NCBI GenBank assembly: GCA_031772625.1
Contig: CM062814.1
Span: forward strand, 823,492,757 to 823,556,756
DNA: 64,000 nt
Reading direction: 5' to 3'
Source: Pinus tabuliformis
Lineage: Eukaryota > Streptophyta > Pinopsida > Pinales > Pinaceae
Shown here one piece after another: positions 23,701 through 34,943 of this stretch; the first letter of the stretch is position 1; each line of letters begins with the position of its first letter. A program made the position numbers and the translations under genes. A model generated the notes under the pieces. That model searched no databases and was not told the origin of the DNA. It worked only from the letters and a program-made list of their open reading frames with translations.

Positions 23701-24248
23701 GCTTAAAAAGAAAAACAAGAAGGATGTTACCTCCCTTAGAAGCTTAAAAAGAAAAGAAAACAAGCATATTAGTGATAAACTTGAGACTTATTAAAAAGTT
23801 TAATTATATTTTAATTTAATTGATCTAACCATAATTTTTATATTGAATGGGTAATTTTTAATATTGTTTTTTAAATAAAAAGGTTAAGTGAAGATTTAAT
23901 TGTATAAGGTTTGGTCCCTTGAACGCTCCTTGAGATAATTTATCCTTTAAAAGTGGCCCCACCTCAAATTCTTAAAATTTAAATCTTAAATTTAATAATT
24001 AAACCTCTCTGCACCTTACCGATTTATAAGTTAAATAATCCTAAAAAAGCTCGAAATATATTCCAAACTTGCGAGAGATTCAAATGAAATAACAGATAAA
24101 TATATTGTTGCTCTCTCAAAAGAAAAAGGTTCTAAGCATTAAATTCATTAAAACTGGTCTCTTGTTAAAGTTGAAGTGTATGTTGTGGAAAATTTAATCA
24201 GTCTTTTGGACAAGCAAGGTTCGAACACCATACTGTAACTGATCAGCA
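20796..24248. other. Intergenic DNA upstream of REP; no gene recognised
   Basis: AT-rich, with many stops in all frames. It holds a diverged tandem pair at 21601-22070, an LTR-like start TGTAATATCCCTCTC at about 22690 without a visible partner, and a (TA)n run at 23331-23350. No clear TATA box was identified close to the REP start. Confidence 0.5.
21601..22070. repeat. Diverged tandem duplication, unit about 240 bp
   Basis: AACAAAACCCACATTTCTNT and GAGTAATNA.A..TGGGAGT start each unit (about 21601 and 21842). TTGTGAACTCC and GTTGATNNGAACTTT recur at matching offsets. Parts of the theme also appear at 21380-21560. Confidence 0.65.
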
Positions 24249-24949
24249 ATGGCGGACGATTTCCCGGGGATCGAACCTACGACATTCGACACGATCGTCA
24301 TAGGCACAGGGCTGCAGGAGTCAATCCTGGCTGCCGCAGCGGCATCGGCAGGGCACAGCGTCCTTCATTTAGATCCATGCCCCTTCTATGGCCTCCACTG
24401 GACTTCTCTATCTCTCGACGACTTCACGGCATGGGCTGCCGCAGGAGGGCGTTTACCATTCACGCCTCCCAGTTTTACGCAAATCAATGGCTCGGCTAAA
24501 CCTATCAAAGCACCCGACGGCGAGGACCTAGAAATCGAACCCGTAACCAATCGAGTTCTGTACTCAGACTTTGAGATCTCAAGCCTGGGCTCGGAACCTT
24601 TAGGTCCTTCCAGAGACTTCAATTTGGACATAGCGGGGCCGAAGCTTGCGTTCTGCGGAGGTCCCTTGGTGGACTTGTTAATGAAGGCCGGTGCGAGTAA
24701 CTATCTCGAATTTAAAAGTGTGGAGGCCAGCTACATTTGGTCGGGCGGCCAAGGGTTAATGCCGGTGCCGGATTCCCGTGCGAGTATTTTCCAGGACAGG
24801 ACGCTGAGTTTAGTGGAAAAGCGGCATCTGATGAGGTTCTTTAAGCTGGTGCAAAACTATGGTGACGCAGAGGAGCTGAACTCGGAGGTTCTGGAAAGTC
24901 GGTTCGTGGATTTCCTGGACCAGCAACGGCTGCCTTCATCTATCAAATC
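24249..24949 (+). CDS. REP: Rab escort protein (REP), exon 1
   Basis: REP presents newly made Rab GTPases to Rab geranylgeranyltransferase, so that they receive C-terminal prenyl groups, and then delivers them to membranes. It acts in the cytosol. The exon opens with the GDI-superfamily nucleotide-fold motif FDTIVIGTGLQESILAAAAA (residues 13-32) followed by SVLHLDPCPFYGLHWTSLSL. Later come KAGASNYLEFKSVEASYIW and VPDSRASIFQDRTLSLVEKR, conserved in plant REPs, and FVDFLDQQRLPSSIKS at the end. The ATG has a good context (GCAATGGCG). The exon ends after AAATC, with donor GTACAG at 24950, phase 2. The ORF would read on only three codons past the donor, supporting the splice. Codons are GC-richer than the surrounding DNA. 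Confidence 0.92.
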
Positions 24950-25606
24950 GTACAGCTTATAACACCTCTCTATTCAACTTTCAGTGAGAGTCCTCTCTTT
25001 GAAATTTTAGCGCTTTGTCTCCTTGATTTAATTGTGGTCAAATAGTTAATTATTCTTTTGTAAGTCAAAAAGAATGTTTGCCATGTTGGTTGTAATGCCA
25101 ATCATTCTCTGTGCCAATAAATTCCAGTAATTCTCACTAAAGTGAATAATTTTGGGCTGTTTTGAGCCTGGTTTAGAGTGTTTTAACGGCATTGAATGCC
25201 TTGAACGATCAGGTTCGTTGTTTGGCACGTTTGCATATTTCCTGTGAAAGCTATGTTTGGCTTTTTGTCTACTTGAAAATTTTTCTGTGTTTCCGGTATT
25301 TTGGAGTCGCGATATTTTTTACATGTATGCTAAGTATGCTAAGCCTCCATATTTTTTACATGTATGCTAAGTATGCTAAGCCCTTGTATCTCTTCACAGG
25401 CACATTCAAAGGCCGTGGCAGATGAAATGATTTTAAAAGATGTTTTGGAGCTGTTATATTTACCTTTTATTTGTTCTGTAGCTTTGATCCAGAATCCAGA
25501 TGCCTTTAATAGGAATTTTCACATTGTCTTCAAATATATCGATTCGTCTGTTTTTCTTTGCTATTATTACTGTGAATTTACTTTTCATTTTTCAATCTTT
25601 TTGCAG
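24950..25606 (+). other. REP intron 1 (657 bp)
   Basis: GT donor at 24950 and a pyrimidine-rich acceptor TTTTTGCAG ending at 25606. It contains a tandem pair of about 40 bp at 25315-25382 (ACATGTATGCTAAGTATGCT twice). No gene inside. Confidence 0.85.
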
Positions 25607-25732
25607 CATTATTTTATATGCTATAGCTCTAGCAGATCACGACCAAGAACATGGATCCCAGGAACCAAGCACAGTTCTGAAGACAAAGGATGGGATTGAT
25701 AGCTTAGCTCTCTATCTTTCTTCTATTGGCAG
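25607..25732 (+). CDS. REP: Rab escort protein (REP), exon 2
   Basis: 126 bp. Joined to the TC left by exon 1 it reads S-IILYAIALADHDQEHGSQE, then STVLKTKDGIDSLALYLSSI and GR. This matches the segment that follows IKS in plant REPs (IILYAIA, LLKTKEGIDRLALY). The acceptor is at 25606 and the donor GTTAGT at 25733. The exon ends in phase 2 (AG of an Arg codon), completed by the A opening exon 3. Confidence 0.93.
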
Positions 25733-27483
25733 GTTAGTTCTGTTTTATAAAATCCTATTAGTTAGTTAATAAATGTGGTTACTAAAATGCACAGCTGCTT
25801 CCTTACCGTGGGTTGATGTAAGTTGTTTTTAACATACTTAACATCTTAACAAGAACCTGCCTTAACATTGTTAGTTCGTATAAGTTTTTGTCAATGCCCA
25901 TTATATTCGAACTCTGTCAATAACTAGACCTTAAAAGCCAATTCTAATTTATTTTGTTTCCTGACCATATTATTGTTAATGGAGCTTCTTACGCCTATCC
26001 TTGTTACACATCTCTTACTTTGGATTTGTTTCTTCTTCCCTTGGAATTTTGTTTTGTTGAACAACTTTTCTATTTGGTATTCCGCACAATGAAATGACAG
26101 TCTTGTCCTTCTTATTGTAAAGGTAAAGTGCTAGATCTTTTTCCTAGTAGGCTTTCACACATTTATGTCGTGTGTTTTTGTGTTGCCTCTCATTGCTCAC
26201 TTAGATCCAATATATAGTCCTTAAAACATCTTGTTATTTTGTTCTTTTACAAGTGTTGTATTCTTTGTAGCTTCCTAGAGCAAAGGTACTCTGGGGGTAG
26301 CACCCATGAAAGAAAGTTGTTGGGTCTGTTTTTAGTCCATTTTGTGGTTTTTCAGCTCATTCTAAGTTTATTCTGGCTAAGGAGTCAGGATTGCAATATA
26401 ATCCTGGGTAACAAATAAGAGTTTTGTATGCTGTGGAATACCTATATATTGTATTGTGGATAGAGAAGTTAATATAAGGATAAAAGAGAGGTGTGGCTCT
26501 CAAGTTTGCTGGTGTTCCTCCTTTGTTAAGTAGGTTCAAAATCTACTATTCTTGGAGTTAAAGAATGTTACCGGTCATGATACCAAGGTAAGTTATGACT
26601 GAAATGTGTTGAAAAGGCTTCAATACTATTGCTGATCCCAGAGCGTCCTCAAGAAATTCAGGTTGCTGCTCCATACATGAATTCCCCTCGAAAATGATTG
26701 CATATTCAAGCTACTGTGGTGTCCCCATTTTGGGACCCTTCTTGCTGATGTGGTTTGTTTGCTTAATCATTCTAGGTTGCAACATCTTTCATAAATCTGT
26801 AAAGTGTCTCCTACCATTTATTGTGGCCAAACAAGGGCGTTCCTCCCAACAAGCAACACTGACCACTTATCCATTCGGACAAGCTGCAACTACTGGTTTC
26901 ACCATGGTCCGTTGGGAGTTCATTTTGAAGCTAATTTGCCCCCTGTTCTTGATATCTTTCCCTTAGCTGATCAAATTGGATAAACATCTGTACTCTAAAC
27001 TGCCTCACCACCATATAGATATGGTTCCTCCAAGCTTGTGTCTCATCATGCAATCGCAAGTAACTTTTAAACCAATGTTAACAGATGTAACTTGTCAGCA
27101 ATTAACTGCATGTGTGCCCATGCTTCCACATGTATGCAGATTCTTTGGCTGTAACACTTTTCAGCAGTTTTTAGAATTAGGTTCTTGAGTTTGTGTTTCA
27201 ATGCGGGTTGTGGGCAAATACAATCCTTTTTCTCCTATAGTTGTTCTTTTTAACAGAAACGGTTAGAGAGATGTATTACTTTCTGGCCAAAATGCCATAA
27301 TTCTGATTACAATGTGCAGAGCAATATTCAGAGAGCTCTTTGTTCAGGTCCGAGATCTCTTTTTCTATGCTACGCCAGAAATTTATACAAGTTGATTTCC
27401 GGGCAACCGCCTCTATTTTTCCAAAAATAAAGATGCAAACAAACTGCTTCAGCAAGAGACAGTAAAACATAATCACCAGGAGT

Positions 27484-28539
27484 TTAAGGAATGGGGTCCC
27501 AGCTTTCTTCTCCTTCTCTAAGGATGACTCCGAGGGGAAGAAGGGCTGCTTTATTAGCTTCAGCGTCAGCCTCTTTGTTATTTTCTCTCTTGACATGATA
27601 GAACTTCAAACTCTGAAAGGAGTTTGATAGGATTCTTGTTCTGGTGATCAATCTGGACAGTCTTAGATCTGATGGGGTAGAGCTGTCTATGAAAATTTTT
27701 ATGATAGTCTGCGAGTCTCCCATCACTATTGCATCATTGATTCCAAGGGATATAAGTTGTTTCAGTCCTTGGTAAAGGGCCAGAGCTTCAGCTTGCATGC
27801 TGGTGTTTAAGCCCACTCCCCAGGCAAATCTGAGAGCAATTTTGCCATCCGCTCTCTTAACAACTCTACCTGCACCGGATCTGCCCAGGTTGCCTTTGGC
27901 AGCCCCATCAAAGAAGAGGGAAATGTGAACCTGCTTTGAACAAAAAGCCAAGAAATCTGAGGCATTGAGACGAATTTGCCAGTCTTTAGGGAGAACGGGG
28001 GGCTTGACAATTTCATTGAAGCGGAGGTCCAGGGAGTCACTCCAAACTGTATCGAGGTCGCTTAGTCCTGCCCCATCCAACTGATCCCCAACGCATTCCT
28101 TTAACTGAGATTTTATTTTAATCCAGATAGTTTTATAATCTCTCTTCCTATCCCTGAAGATCCTTTGATTTCTTTCCAACCAGGTGAACCAACAGATTAA
28201 TTTGGGGAGGATACACCAGGTGGTTTTGAGGTGACCATTTTGGAGAGAGCCTCCAGGGTACGACGTCCTCCAGTTCGAAAACAGCTCAGGAATATTGTTG
28301 GGAAGAATGATGTCCGCCTGCCAAGAGCCTAAAGCCGCGTTCCAGAGATTGCCCACGAAATTGCAGTGCAGCATCAAATGCGCAGCGGATTCTGACTGTT
28401 TGCCACACAAGGAGCAGCGAGAAGGGCCATGATAACCTCTTTTGTGGAGTCTATCATCTGTCAATATGCGCTGGTGACAGAGAAGCCAACAAAAATAGTC
28501 AATTTTTGGTAGTGAATTTGATGCCAGACTCCTTTCCAA
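27484..28539 (-). pseudogene. LINE ORF2 fragment: zf-RVT and RNase H
   Basis: 351 codons. The N-terminal part is the zf-RVT block (FCWLLCHQRILTDDRLHKRG, CSLCGKQSESAAHLMLHC). RNase H spans about residues 205-340, with ISLFFDGAAKGNLGRSGAGR (first D), MQAEALALYQGLKQL (E), IVMGDSQTIIK (second D) and NKEADAEANKAAL (last D). All four catalytic acids are present. The open frame ends normally at 27484. Confidence 0.9.
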
Positions 28540-29918
28540 GGTTTCGGGTCTGAGGGAACATGAGGATGCGCTAACAGCTGCCTGTATCCCTGAGCCACAG
28601 AGTAGCGCCTAGTCGACGAGCCCCAACCACGAATGTCTTGCTTTCTGCTTCTCGTAGGGGCCTTACCATTGAGGAAGTCTAAGAAAATAGCCAGATCTTT
28701 GGTTAGGGACTGGGGAGTCACAAAATTTATCCAGCTGAGCCAGTATCCATTCTCCCATTTAGATATGTCCCACAGAGTATTGAATCCCGAGTTATGCATC
28801 CAATCCTTCAGCGCTGTCAGGGATCTATCATCAGACAGAGGGTCGCAGCCCATAATACGATCCTCCCAAATTCTGATTTGCTTACCATTTCCAGGGATCC
28901 AATGAGCGTGATCATTGATAAGGGAGAAGGATTTTGCACAGAGCTTTTGAATAGGCGAGCCAGTGTTTGCTCTGGGATGGTCAAGACACCTTTTCCTCTG
29001 CCCACGGAAGAACTTTTTCCACAAGGCGATCTGAGCCCACCCCGGCTTTGGGGCTATAATCCTCCAGATCAATTTTGCACCCAACGCCAAGTTTTGCATG
29101 CTGATGTTCTTGAAGTTCAGTCCGCCTTCCAATCTGGGCATGGAGATTTTATTCCAGCTTAATAGAGGGATTTTCTTTTCGTTGGCTTTCCCGCCTTTCC
29201 AAAAGAATTTTCTGATATGATCCTCCATTTTCTTCATAATACCTGCAGGGGCTAGCATCACTGCAAATTGATAAATGGGGAGGCTGTTAAGGATAGCTTT
29301 TATTAGAACTGACTTACCTGCCAGATTAAGCCAGTTAAAGCCCCAGGAATGTATCTTAGACTCGAACTTTTCTAGCAGGGGCAACCAATCTCTGTTGACA
29401 GCGCGATGTAAAAAGATAGGGAGACCTAGATACTTGAAGGAGGACCAAGACGAGGAAGCCGCGAAACCAAAGCAACTGGAAATGGCCTGCAATGTGGAGG
29501 CAGGGGTATTCCAGCAGTAGATATGGCATTTGCCTTTGTTCAGCTTACTTCCTGATTCTTCACAGTAATCTTCAACCACTTCTTTGAAGCTTTTAGCTGA
29601 GGACACAGAAGCAACGCCCAGCAAGAGGGAGTCGTCCGCGAATAACGCGTGATTTATGTTGTTAACACCTCTCGCAATGTTCAGACCCAATAGATCTTGT
29701 TCCTGTTGCTTTTTGATCAGAAGAAAGCTGAGGACGGAAGCTTGAAGGACAAAGAGCAGGGGGGATAATGGACACCCTTGCCTCAAACCACGAGAGGCTT
29801 TGAAGAAATCTGAGGCCCTCCCATTCACCAGAGGGGCTATCCAGGGCTCACTGATACAGGCCTTAACCCAATTGACAAATTTGGAACCAAACCTGAATTT
29901 GTGCAGGACCTCAAATAG
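28461..29918 (-). pseudogene. LINE ORF2 fragment: reverse transcriptase C-terminal part
   Basis: Open from the truncation point (FEVLHKFRFGSKFVNWVKAC upstream of the Met at 29828). It includes FFKASRGLRQGCPLSPLLFV, the catalytic box HALFADDSLLLG (Y.DD type), GLPIFLHRAVNRDWLPLLEK and GKSVLIKAILNSLPIYQFAV. The frame ends near 28461 and overlaps the next frame (start 28539), so one frameshift separates RT from the zf-RVT and RNase H part. Confidence 0.9.
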
Positions 29919-30320
29919 TTTCTCCTATAGTTGTTAGTAGCAATGCCTTGATTGATTTTCTGACTTGAAAACTTACTTTGACTATTAATAAAAACCAATG
30001 TTGCACTTATCACTTATCTATCACCATTATCACAATAATATCGCCAAATCAAAAGTTGGTGATAATATCAGCTTTAATTATCGAGATAATTTGCCCTTTT
30101 GAGCTTATCACGATAAAAAATTATTGCGAGACAAACCAAATTATTGTGTTGCTGTTTTAATTTATGGTGTAAGTCACTGGTTTTGGGTTTTCAATCTCAT
30201 TTTGCAAATATTGCTAAGGGGGGTTGAGCTTTGAGGCTAGTGTGGCCATTCTTCATCAAGCAAACAGGGGGAAATATATAGTTATCATTGCCATAAATTA
30301 AGCATTTGTGGAGTGGGGAT

Positions 30321-30573
30321 TGTTATAAACATAACAAATGATAATTAATTAATTAGTGAATAGATATGTCTTTTTGTAAAGACACATCCATTAATTAGTG
30401 AATATATATATATATATATATATATAGATACACCTAGCCTTTTATAACGGGAGCTATTGTAATATTCATCATTCAAATATTTGAAGGATGAATATTACAA
30501 TAGCCCCTGTTATAGAAGGCTCGGTGTATGTATATATATATATATATATATACATACATTTGTGCGCTTCTTC
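30321..30573 (+). repeat. 5' LTR of the gag-pro Gypsy element
   Basis: 253 bp, longer than its partner because of an extra inverted arm at 30479-30527 and additional (TA)n. Starts TGTTATAAAC. Confidence 0.88.
30430..30527. repeat. 98-bp near-perfect palindrome flanked by (TA)n
   Basis: Arms 30430-30478 and 30479-30527 pair at 44 of 49 positions by eye. The centre is TTCAAATATTTGAA, with no loop. (TA)n runs flank both sides (about 30402-30425 and 30530-30552). Confidence 0.9.
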
Positions 30574-31187
30574 TGGTATCAAAGTTCGTGGTTTCAAAAC
30601 CCATGGTATTGGAAATATAGGATTAAAAAGGAAATAATAAGAAAAAGGAAGGAAGAGTAATTTTGATTTTACTGTTGGTGGTTTACAGGGCCATGGTATA
30701 TTCTATCATATAGGAAAAAAAGAATTTACAGAGATAATTTCTTTTTTATAGTGGTAACTTTTTCAAAATAAAATAAAATTTTTAAAAAACAAGTTAATTT
30801 AGTAAGATAAAATTAATTAAAAGTTAGCATAGTTAGTACGGTAATTAAAAGTTAGTATATAGTATAGTTTTTTTGTTTGTTTGTATCTAGAGGAATCAAC
30901 AACTAAGCTGGTCTCATTTTCACGAGCATTGCCAATTGAGCTGCTCCCCCTGGGGGATTTAGTATAAAGTATAGTTAATAACTAAAGTTAGTGTAGTAAT
31001 AATTAATAATTAATAGTTAGTATATATTATTAATTAGTAGTTAACAATTAATATGCTTAATTAATATATTCAATTAATCTAATATGTTATAATAATATTA
31101 ATATATAAATTAAGGCTTAAAAATATATATTAAAAAAATTAAAATAAAATTAAGTTAGTACTTAAATAAAGTCAATAGATTGAAAAA

Positions 31188-32940
31188 TGCCGCCAACCAC
31201 CAGGAGAATGACGATGAGCGAGCTTGGTAAGAAGTTGGCCCAGATGGATGAACGACATGATGCACTTGAGAAGGAATTAAGGGTCATAGTTAGAAGCATA
31301 GATCAATGAAAATCGCAATTTTATACAACATGATCAAGGAGAGCTGACAACATTGGTTGGAAAAAATCATGTTGAATTACAACAAAAATGCGCCTCACTA
31401 GAAAAGCTCCTACTTAGTTTTTCTTTGTCGCAAAAGACATCCAGTTTAGAACAAAATATTTTTGAAACCTCCAATTCACCTAACTTGCTTCACATACCGA
31501 ACCCCCAACTGAATGTACCTCAGACTTTGCCTAATACTCCAATGCCTAACTTGCCTCACATACCTAACCCCTAACTAAATGTACCTCAGACTCTGCCTAA
31601 TATTCCAAACCCATAGTTAAATATACCTTCTCATGGCATGATGATTTAGAGCCAATACCAACTATATTGCCAACCAATTTTTGCATATCCTCGAGCAAAA
31701 CTGGAATTGTCAAAATTCAATAGGAACGAAAAACAAGGTGTGGCCTAGTTCATCAAAGTTGAATAATACTTCGATATCTATGGCATTTATATTGATGATG
31801 AAAAGATCGTATATGCATCCATGCAACTGGAAGGAGAACATGCAGTGGATAAATTTAGATATGCAATAAGTTGGAACAAATTTAAGGATGAATTCTTTAA
31901 ATGATTTCATGGCATAAAAAAAGAGGACTTTTTTCACAGAACTCACCAGGTTGCAACAACAAGGAAATGTGGATGAATTCACATGTGAATGGGAAGCACT
32001 GCCTACGAGAGTACTTGGATTATTGATAGAACATTTGGTTTGATCTTATATTATTGAACTAAAACCACACATCCAGAACGAGTTGAAGCTACATGATATT
32101 ACGATTTACAACTATGGAAGATGTATTTCATAAGGCACAAGCTGCAGAGAAGAAATCTTAAAGATCATTTACTGATATTTGATAAGACCTATTCATGATG
32201 ATAGTTGGTTTTGTGGAGACAAATGAACATTGGGATAGAAATGCATGGCCCAAAAATCTTATAGATATGAAGCCGAAAAAGACTGACTCTTGTAGTAGCA
32301 ACTTTGAGGGGGAAATGAAAAATAAGGAAAACAATTGCTGTAAATGTGGAAAAGGATGGGCGGAGTGCCATAAATGTGCAACTGACCACACATATATCAC
32401 TGTAAAATTATAGATGGGAAGGAAGTTCACGTTGCCGTTGAAGAAGACTTGATAGACACTGATGAAGATGAAAAATCACCAAAAATGTCATTGGCATCTA
32501 TCACTTGCATGACACAAACTCCTAAGGAAGATAACTCAAAGGAATTATTACAAGAAGTCACCTAACCCACTATAGTTCGATATACTTCACCTCATTTAAG
32601 AAGAGTATTATCCACAACAATTTGGGAATTACAGAAAAAAAGAAACTAAATATGCTAAAGCTCAAAGGAAGCCTAAAAGGAAAAGAAATCACAATATTAG
32701 TAGATTTTGGGAGCAGTCACAATTCCATGGATATTACTCTTGCAAGACAACTTAATCTCTTTGTGTACCTAGCCAAGGACCTCACTGTTAAGGTCGCTAA
32801 TGGAAAAAAAATCAAGGAAGTAGGAAAATGTCACAAGGTTTCAATTCAAATACAAGAACTGGAGCTACTAACAACTCTCCACGCTCTACCACTTAAAGAA
32901 ATGGATATCGTGTTAGGCGCAGAGTGGTTGATATAATTGG
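31188..32940 (+). pseudogene. Gypsy gag-protease, decayed
   Basis: Begins MPPTTRRMTMSELGKKLAQM at 31188. The Gag core reads KLELSKFNRNEKQGVA.FIK, YFDIYGIYIDDEKIVYASMQ and ISWNKFKDEFFK. An aberrant zinc knuckle CCKCGKGWAECHKC lies at about 32337-32380. The protease frame (32622-32936) has ILVDFGSSHNSMDITLARQL, so the catalytic DSG is changed to DFG, and EMDIVLGAEWLI, the ILG-type motif. Frame breaks and stops are frequent in Gag. Pro-rich repeats PNLLHIPNPQLNVPQTLPN occur at 31480-31620. Confidence 0.8.
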
Positions 32941-33188
32941 GAAGTTATACTACAAACCTTAAAGAACAATTCATGGAATTTAATTGGCAAGGTTGACACT
33001 ATAAATTATATGATGTTGAAGCTTCCAGTCTCAGAAGAAGATGCAACAATATACAGGAACCTCATCAAAAACTCAAAGCGTGAACAATGTCAAAACCACA
33101 TAAAAGCCATCCATAGAAACGTCCTCAACTAGAAAGAATACTATTTATTATGCTTTCAGGATAAACCATTTCTTAAGGAGGGTCACAA

Positions 33189-33339
33189 TGTTATAAACAT
33201 AACGAATGATAATTAATTAATCAATGAATAGACATGTCTTTTTGTAAAGATACATCCATTAGTGGAAAGGCACCCCTCGCCTTGGTGTTTATAATGGGGG
33301 TCTTGTTGTAATGTTCATCATTCAACTTTTTAATTCATG

Positions 33340-33373
<34 letters not shown>

Positions 33374-33402
33374 GTTTATTTCATATACATTTTTGTGCTT
33401 CA
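33189..33402 (+). repeat. 3' LTR of the gag-pro Gypsy element
   Basis: 214 bp, TGTTATAAAC to TTGTGCTTCA. It has the single-arm version of the segment that is palindromic in the 5' LTR, followed by (TA)n. Confidence 0.88.
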
Positions 33403-33669
33403 GGGATCTAGTCTAATCTACCATATCCATATTCCTAGGTATGTAAAAAAATTATGTCTTCATTGTATTAGTTTTCAAGATTTAATATAGGGTTTGCAAT
33501 GTCCATTAGATATACCTCTTGCCCTTTTGAATGGGTGATTTAACATTTGTGTAGCTAGGGTATTTTAGTTGTAGCATTGCTTAAGTTTTTTGTGGGTTTG
33601 GATTCCAAATTTGCCCATTTTTTTGTCCCATAGGTTTATAAATTTAATTAGTGCTTTACACATTTCAAA

Positions 33670-34943
33670 ATGCCAAAGCCATTGGATGAAATGTGGGAGT
33701 ATGGTCTACCTTATGATGGTCATAATAGAATAAGGTTGAATTGCAAGTTATTTGGTAGGGAAATGTTTGGTAGAATCAACCATTTGATATACCACACCTT
33801 GCCAAAATCCTAGGGAATAAAGTGTAGATTTGTCCAACATCCACCCCATAAATTATTCACATTGCAAATCAATCCATTTTTGAAATGCGTAAGAAGAGAG
33901 ATTAGTGGGAAGAAATGAGGCATGAGCTTGCAAATAGATCTGCAAGCATCTTAGGAGTTGGTGAAAGCCAATCCTTGTTCACATTCCACAATGCATGACT
34001 CCTCAACATCCTCACCTTTCTTTGTGCAAGCCTTCTCTTTGGTTGATGGAGAAAACAAAGGAGGAGGAGGTTGACAAGATTGTGGAAAGATGTTTTCTAT
34101 GGGGTCACACACCATTCAACATTACTACGAATAACCGTTCCACCATTCCATGTTTGTAGTTGCTGCCTTTGTTGGTTTAGGGTACAAGGGCTCTTCTTAT
34201 AATGACTGGAGAGGGCTGGGAAGACACTGGTTGCACAAAGAGATTGGCCAAGTTGAGGGAATCACGGGAAATCACAAGATGCATCATTAAGTCAAACAGT
34301 TGGACAAATGGGAAGGGTAGGTCCATTCTCAATTGTTGGTTAATTTTCCTAGGGAGACAATGTTTATCAAATCTATTGATCCATCTGCATATGTTAAAGA
34401 AGCATAGTTATTATGTGAGTTGTTGGATTACTTCATCTAAGAGATAGGTCTGTAGTATGTTGTCCAAGTCATTATAGACAATGCTGCTAATTATGTTGCT
34501 GCTACCAAGTTACTCATGGAGAGGTATCAAAGCTTATATTGGAGTCCTTGTCCCATCCATTGCATTGATTTGATGCCAAAAGACATGGGCAAAATTCCTT
34601 GGATCAAGGAAATTGTTGACTTAGCTAGAGCCTAGGAGTGTTCACAATTATATACATGTTTATGTTCATACTATCACGAGACAATTCATAGGGGGCAAGG
34701 AGTTGGTTCGTCTTGCTTTCATGTGTTTCACAACTAGCTTCAATTCTCTTCAATCTGTCCACAATTCCATGTTGGAGTTGCATAGATGTTTCTTTTAGAG
34801 GAGTGGAATGCTTGTGTCTAGAGCACTAAAATGAATGGGCAAGCCCTAACCCAACTTGTGGGACACAATCATATTTAGTGGATGGGTGTGGAGGAATTGT
34901 GTGCTATTAGTGAACGTTTGGTAAAGGTTCTTCACTTGGTAAG
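33670..34943 (+). pseudogene. hAT-superfamily transposase (DUF659 type), decayed and lacking its C-terminus
   Basis: Translation with frameshifts gives MWEYGLPYDGHNRIRLNCKL (BED-finger-like start), SIDPSAYVKEA, YVVQVIIDNAANYVAATKLL, CPIHCIDLMPKDMGKIPWIK and KMNGQALTQLVG.. in the order of a DUF659/hAT transposase. The Asp in QVIIDNAANY and the CxxH in CPIHCIDLM are typical. The C-terminal dimerisation region is missing: similarity ends at about 34943, where a LINE fragment in the other direction begins. Many stops, so inactive. Terminal inverted repeats were not found. Confidence 0.75.

Larger units (their letters stand above)
27246..29918 (-). mobile_element. 5'-truncated LINE with 17-bp target duplication, in REP intron 2
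   Basis: Exact copies of TTTCTCCTATAGTTGTT lie at 27229-27245 and 29919-29935. Between them the minus strand enters mid reverse transcriptase and runs through zf-RVT and RNase H to a short A-tail (TTAAAAAG at the 27246 end). Truncation at the 5' side with an intact 3' end and a long duplication is the signature of target-primed LINE insertion. The frames are much better preserved than in the 13730-20780 LINE, and the protein sequence differs clearly, so this is a different and younger family. Confidence 0.95.
30321..33402 (+). mobile_element. Non-autonomous Ty3/Gypsy element carrying only gag and protease, 5-bp target duplication
   Basis: LTRs at 30321-30573 and 33189-33402 share TGTTATAAACATAAC and the following 60 bp. 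GGGAT flanks both sides (30316-30320 and 33403-33407). A primer site TGGTATCAAAGTTCG starts at 30574, and a purine tract (TTAAGGAGGGTCACAA) precedes the 3' LTR. The 2.6-kb interior encodes Gag and protease and then passes straight to the 3' end, with no reverse transcriptase, RNase H or integrase. At 3.08 kb it is too short to be autonomous. Confidence 0.9.

Noticed and set aside
28633-29520. Plus-strand frames of 81-122 codons over the intron LINE
   Set aside because: Shadows of the well-preserved minus-strand RT frame.
29990-30130. Repeated TATCA/GATAA words suggesting a hairpin or minisatellite
   Set aside because: Only loosely repeated AT-rich sequence with no consistent unit or pairing.
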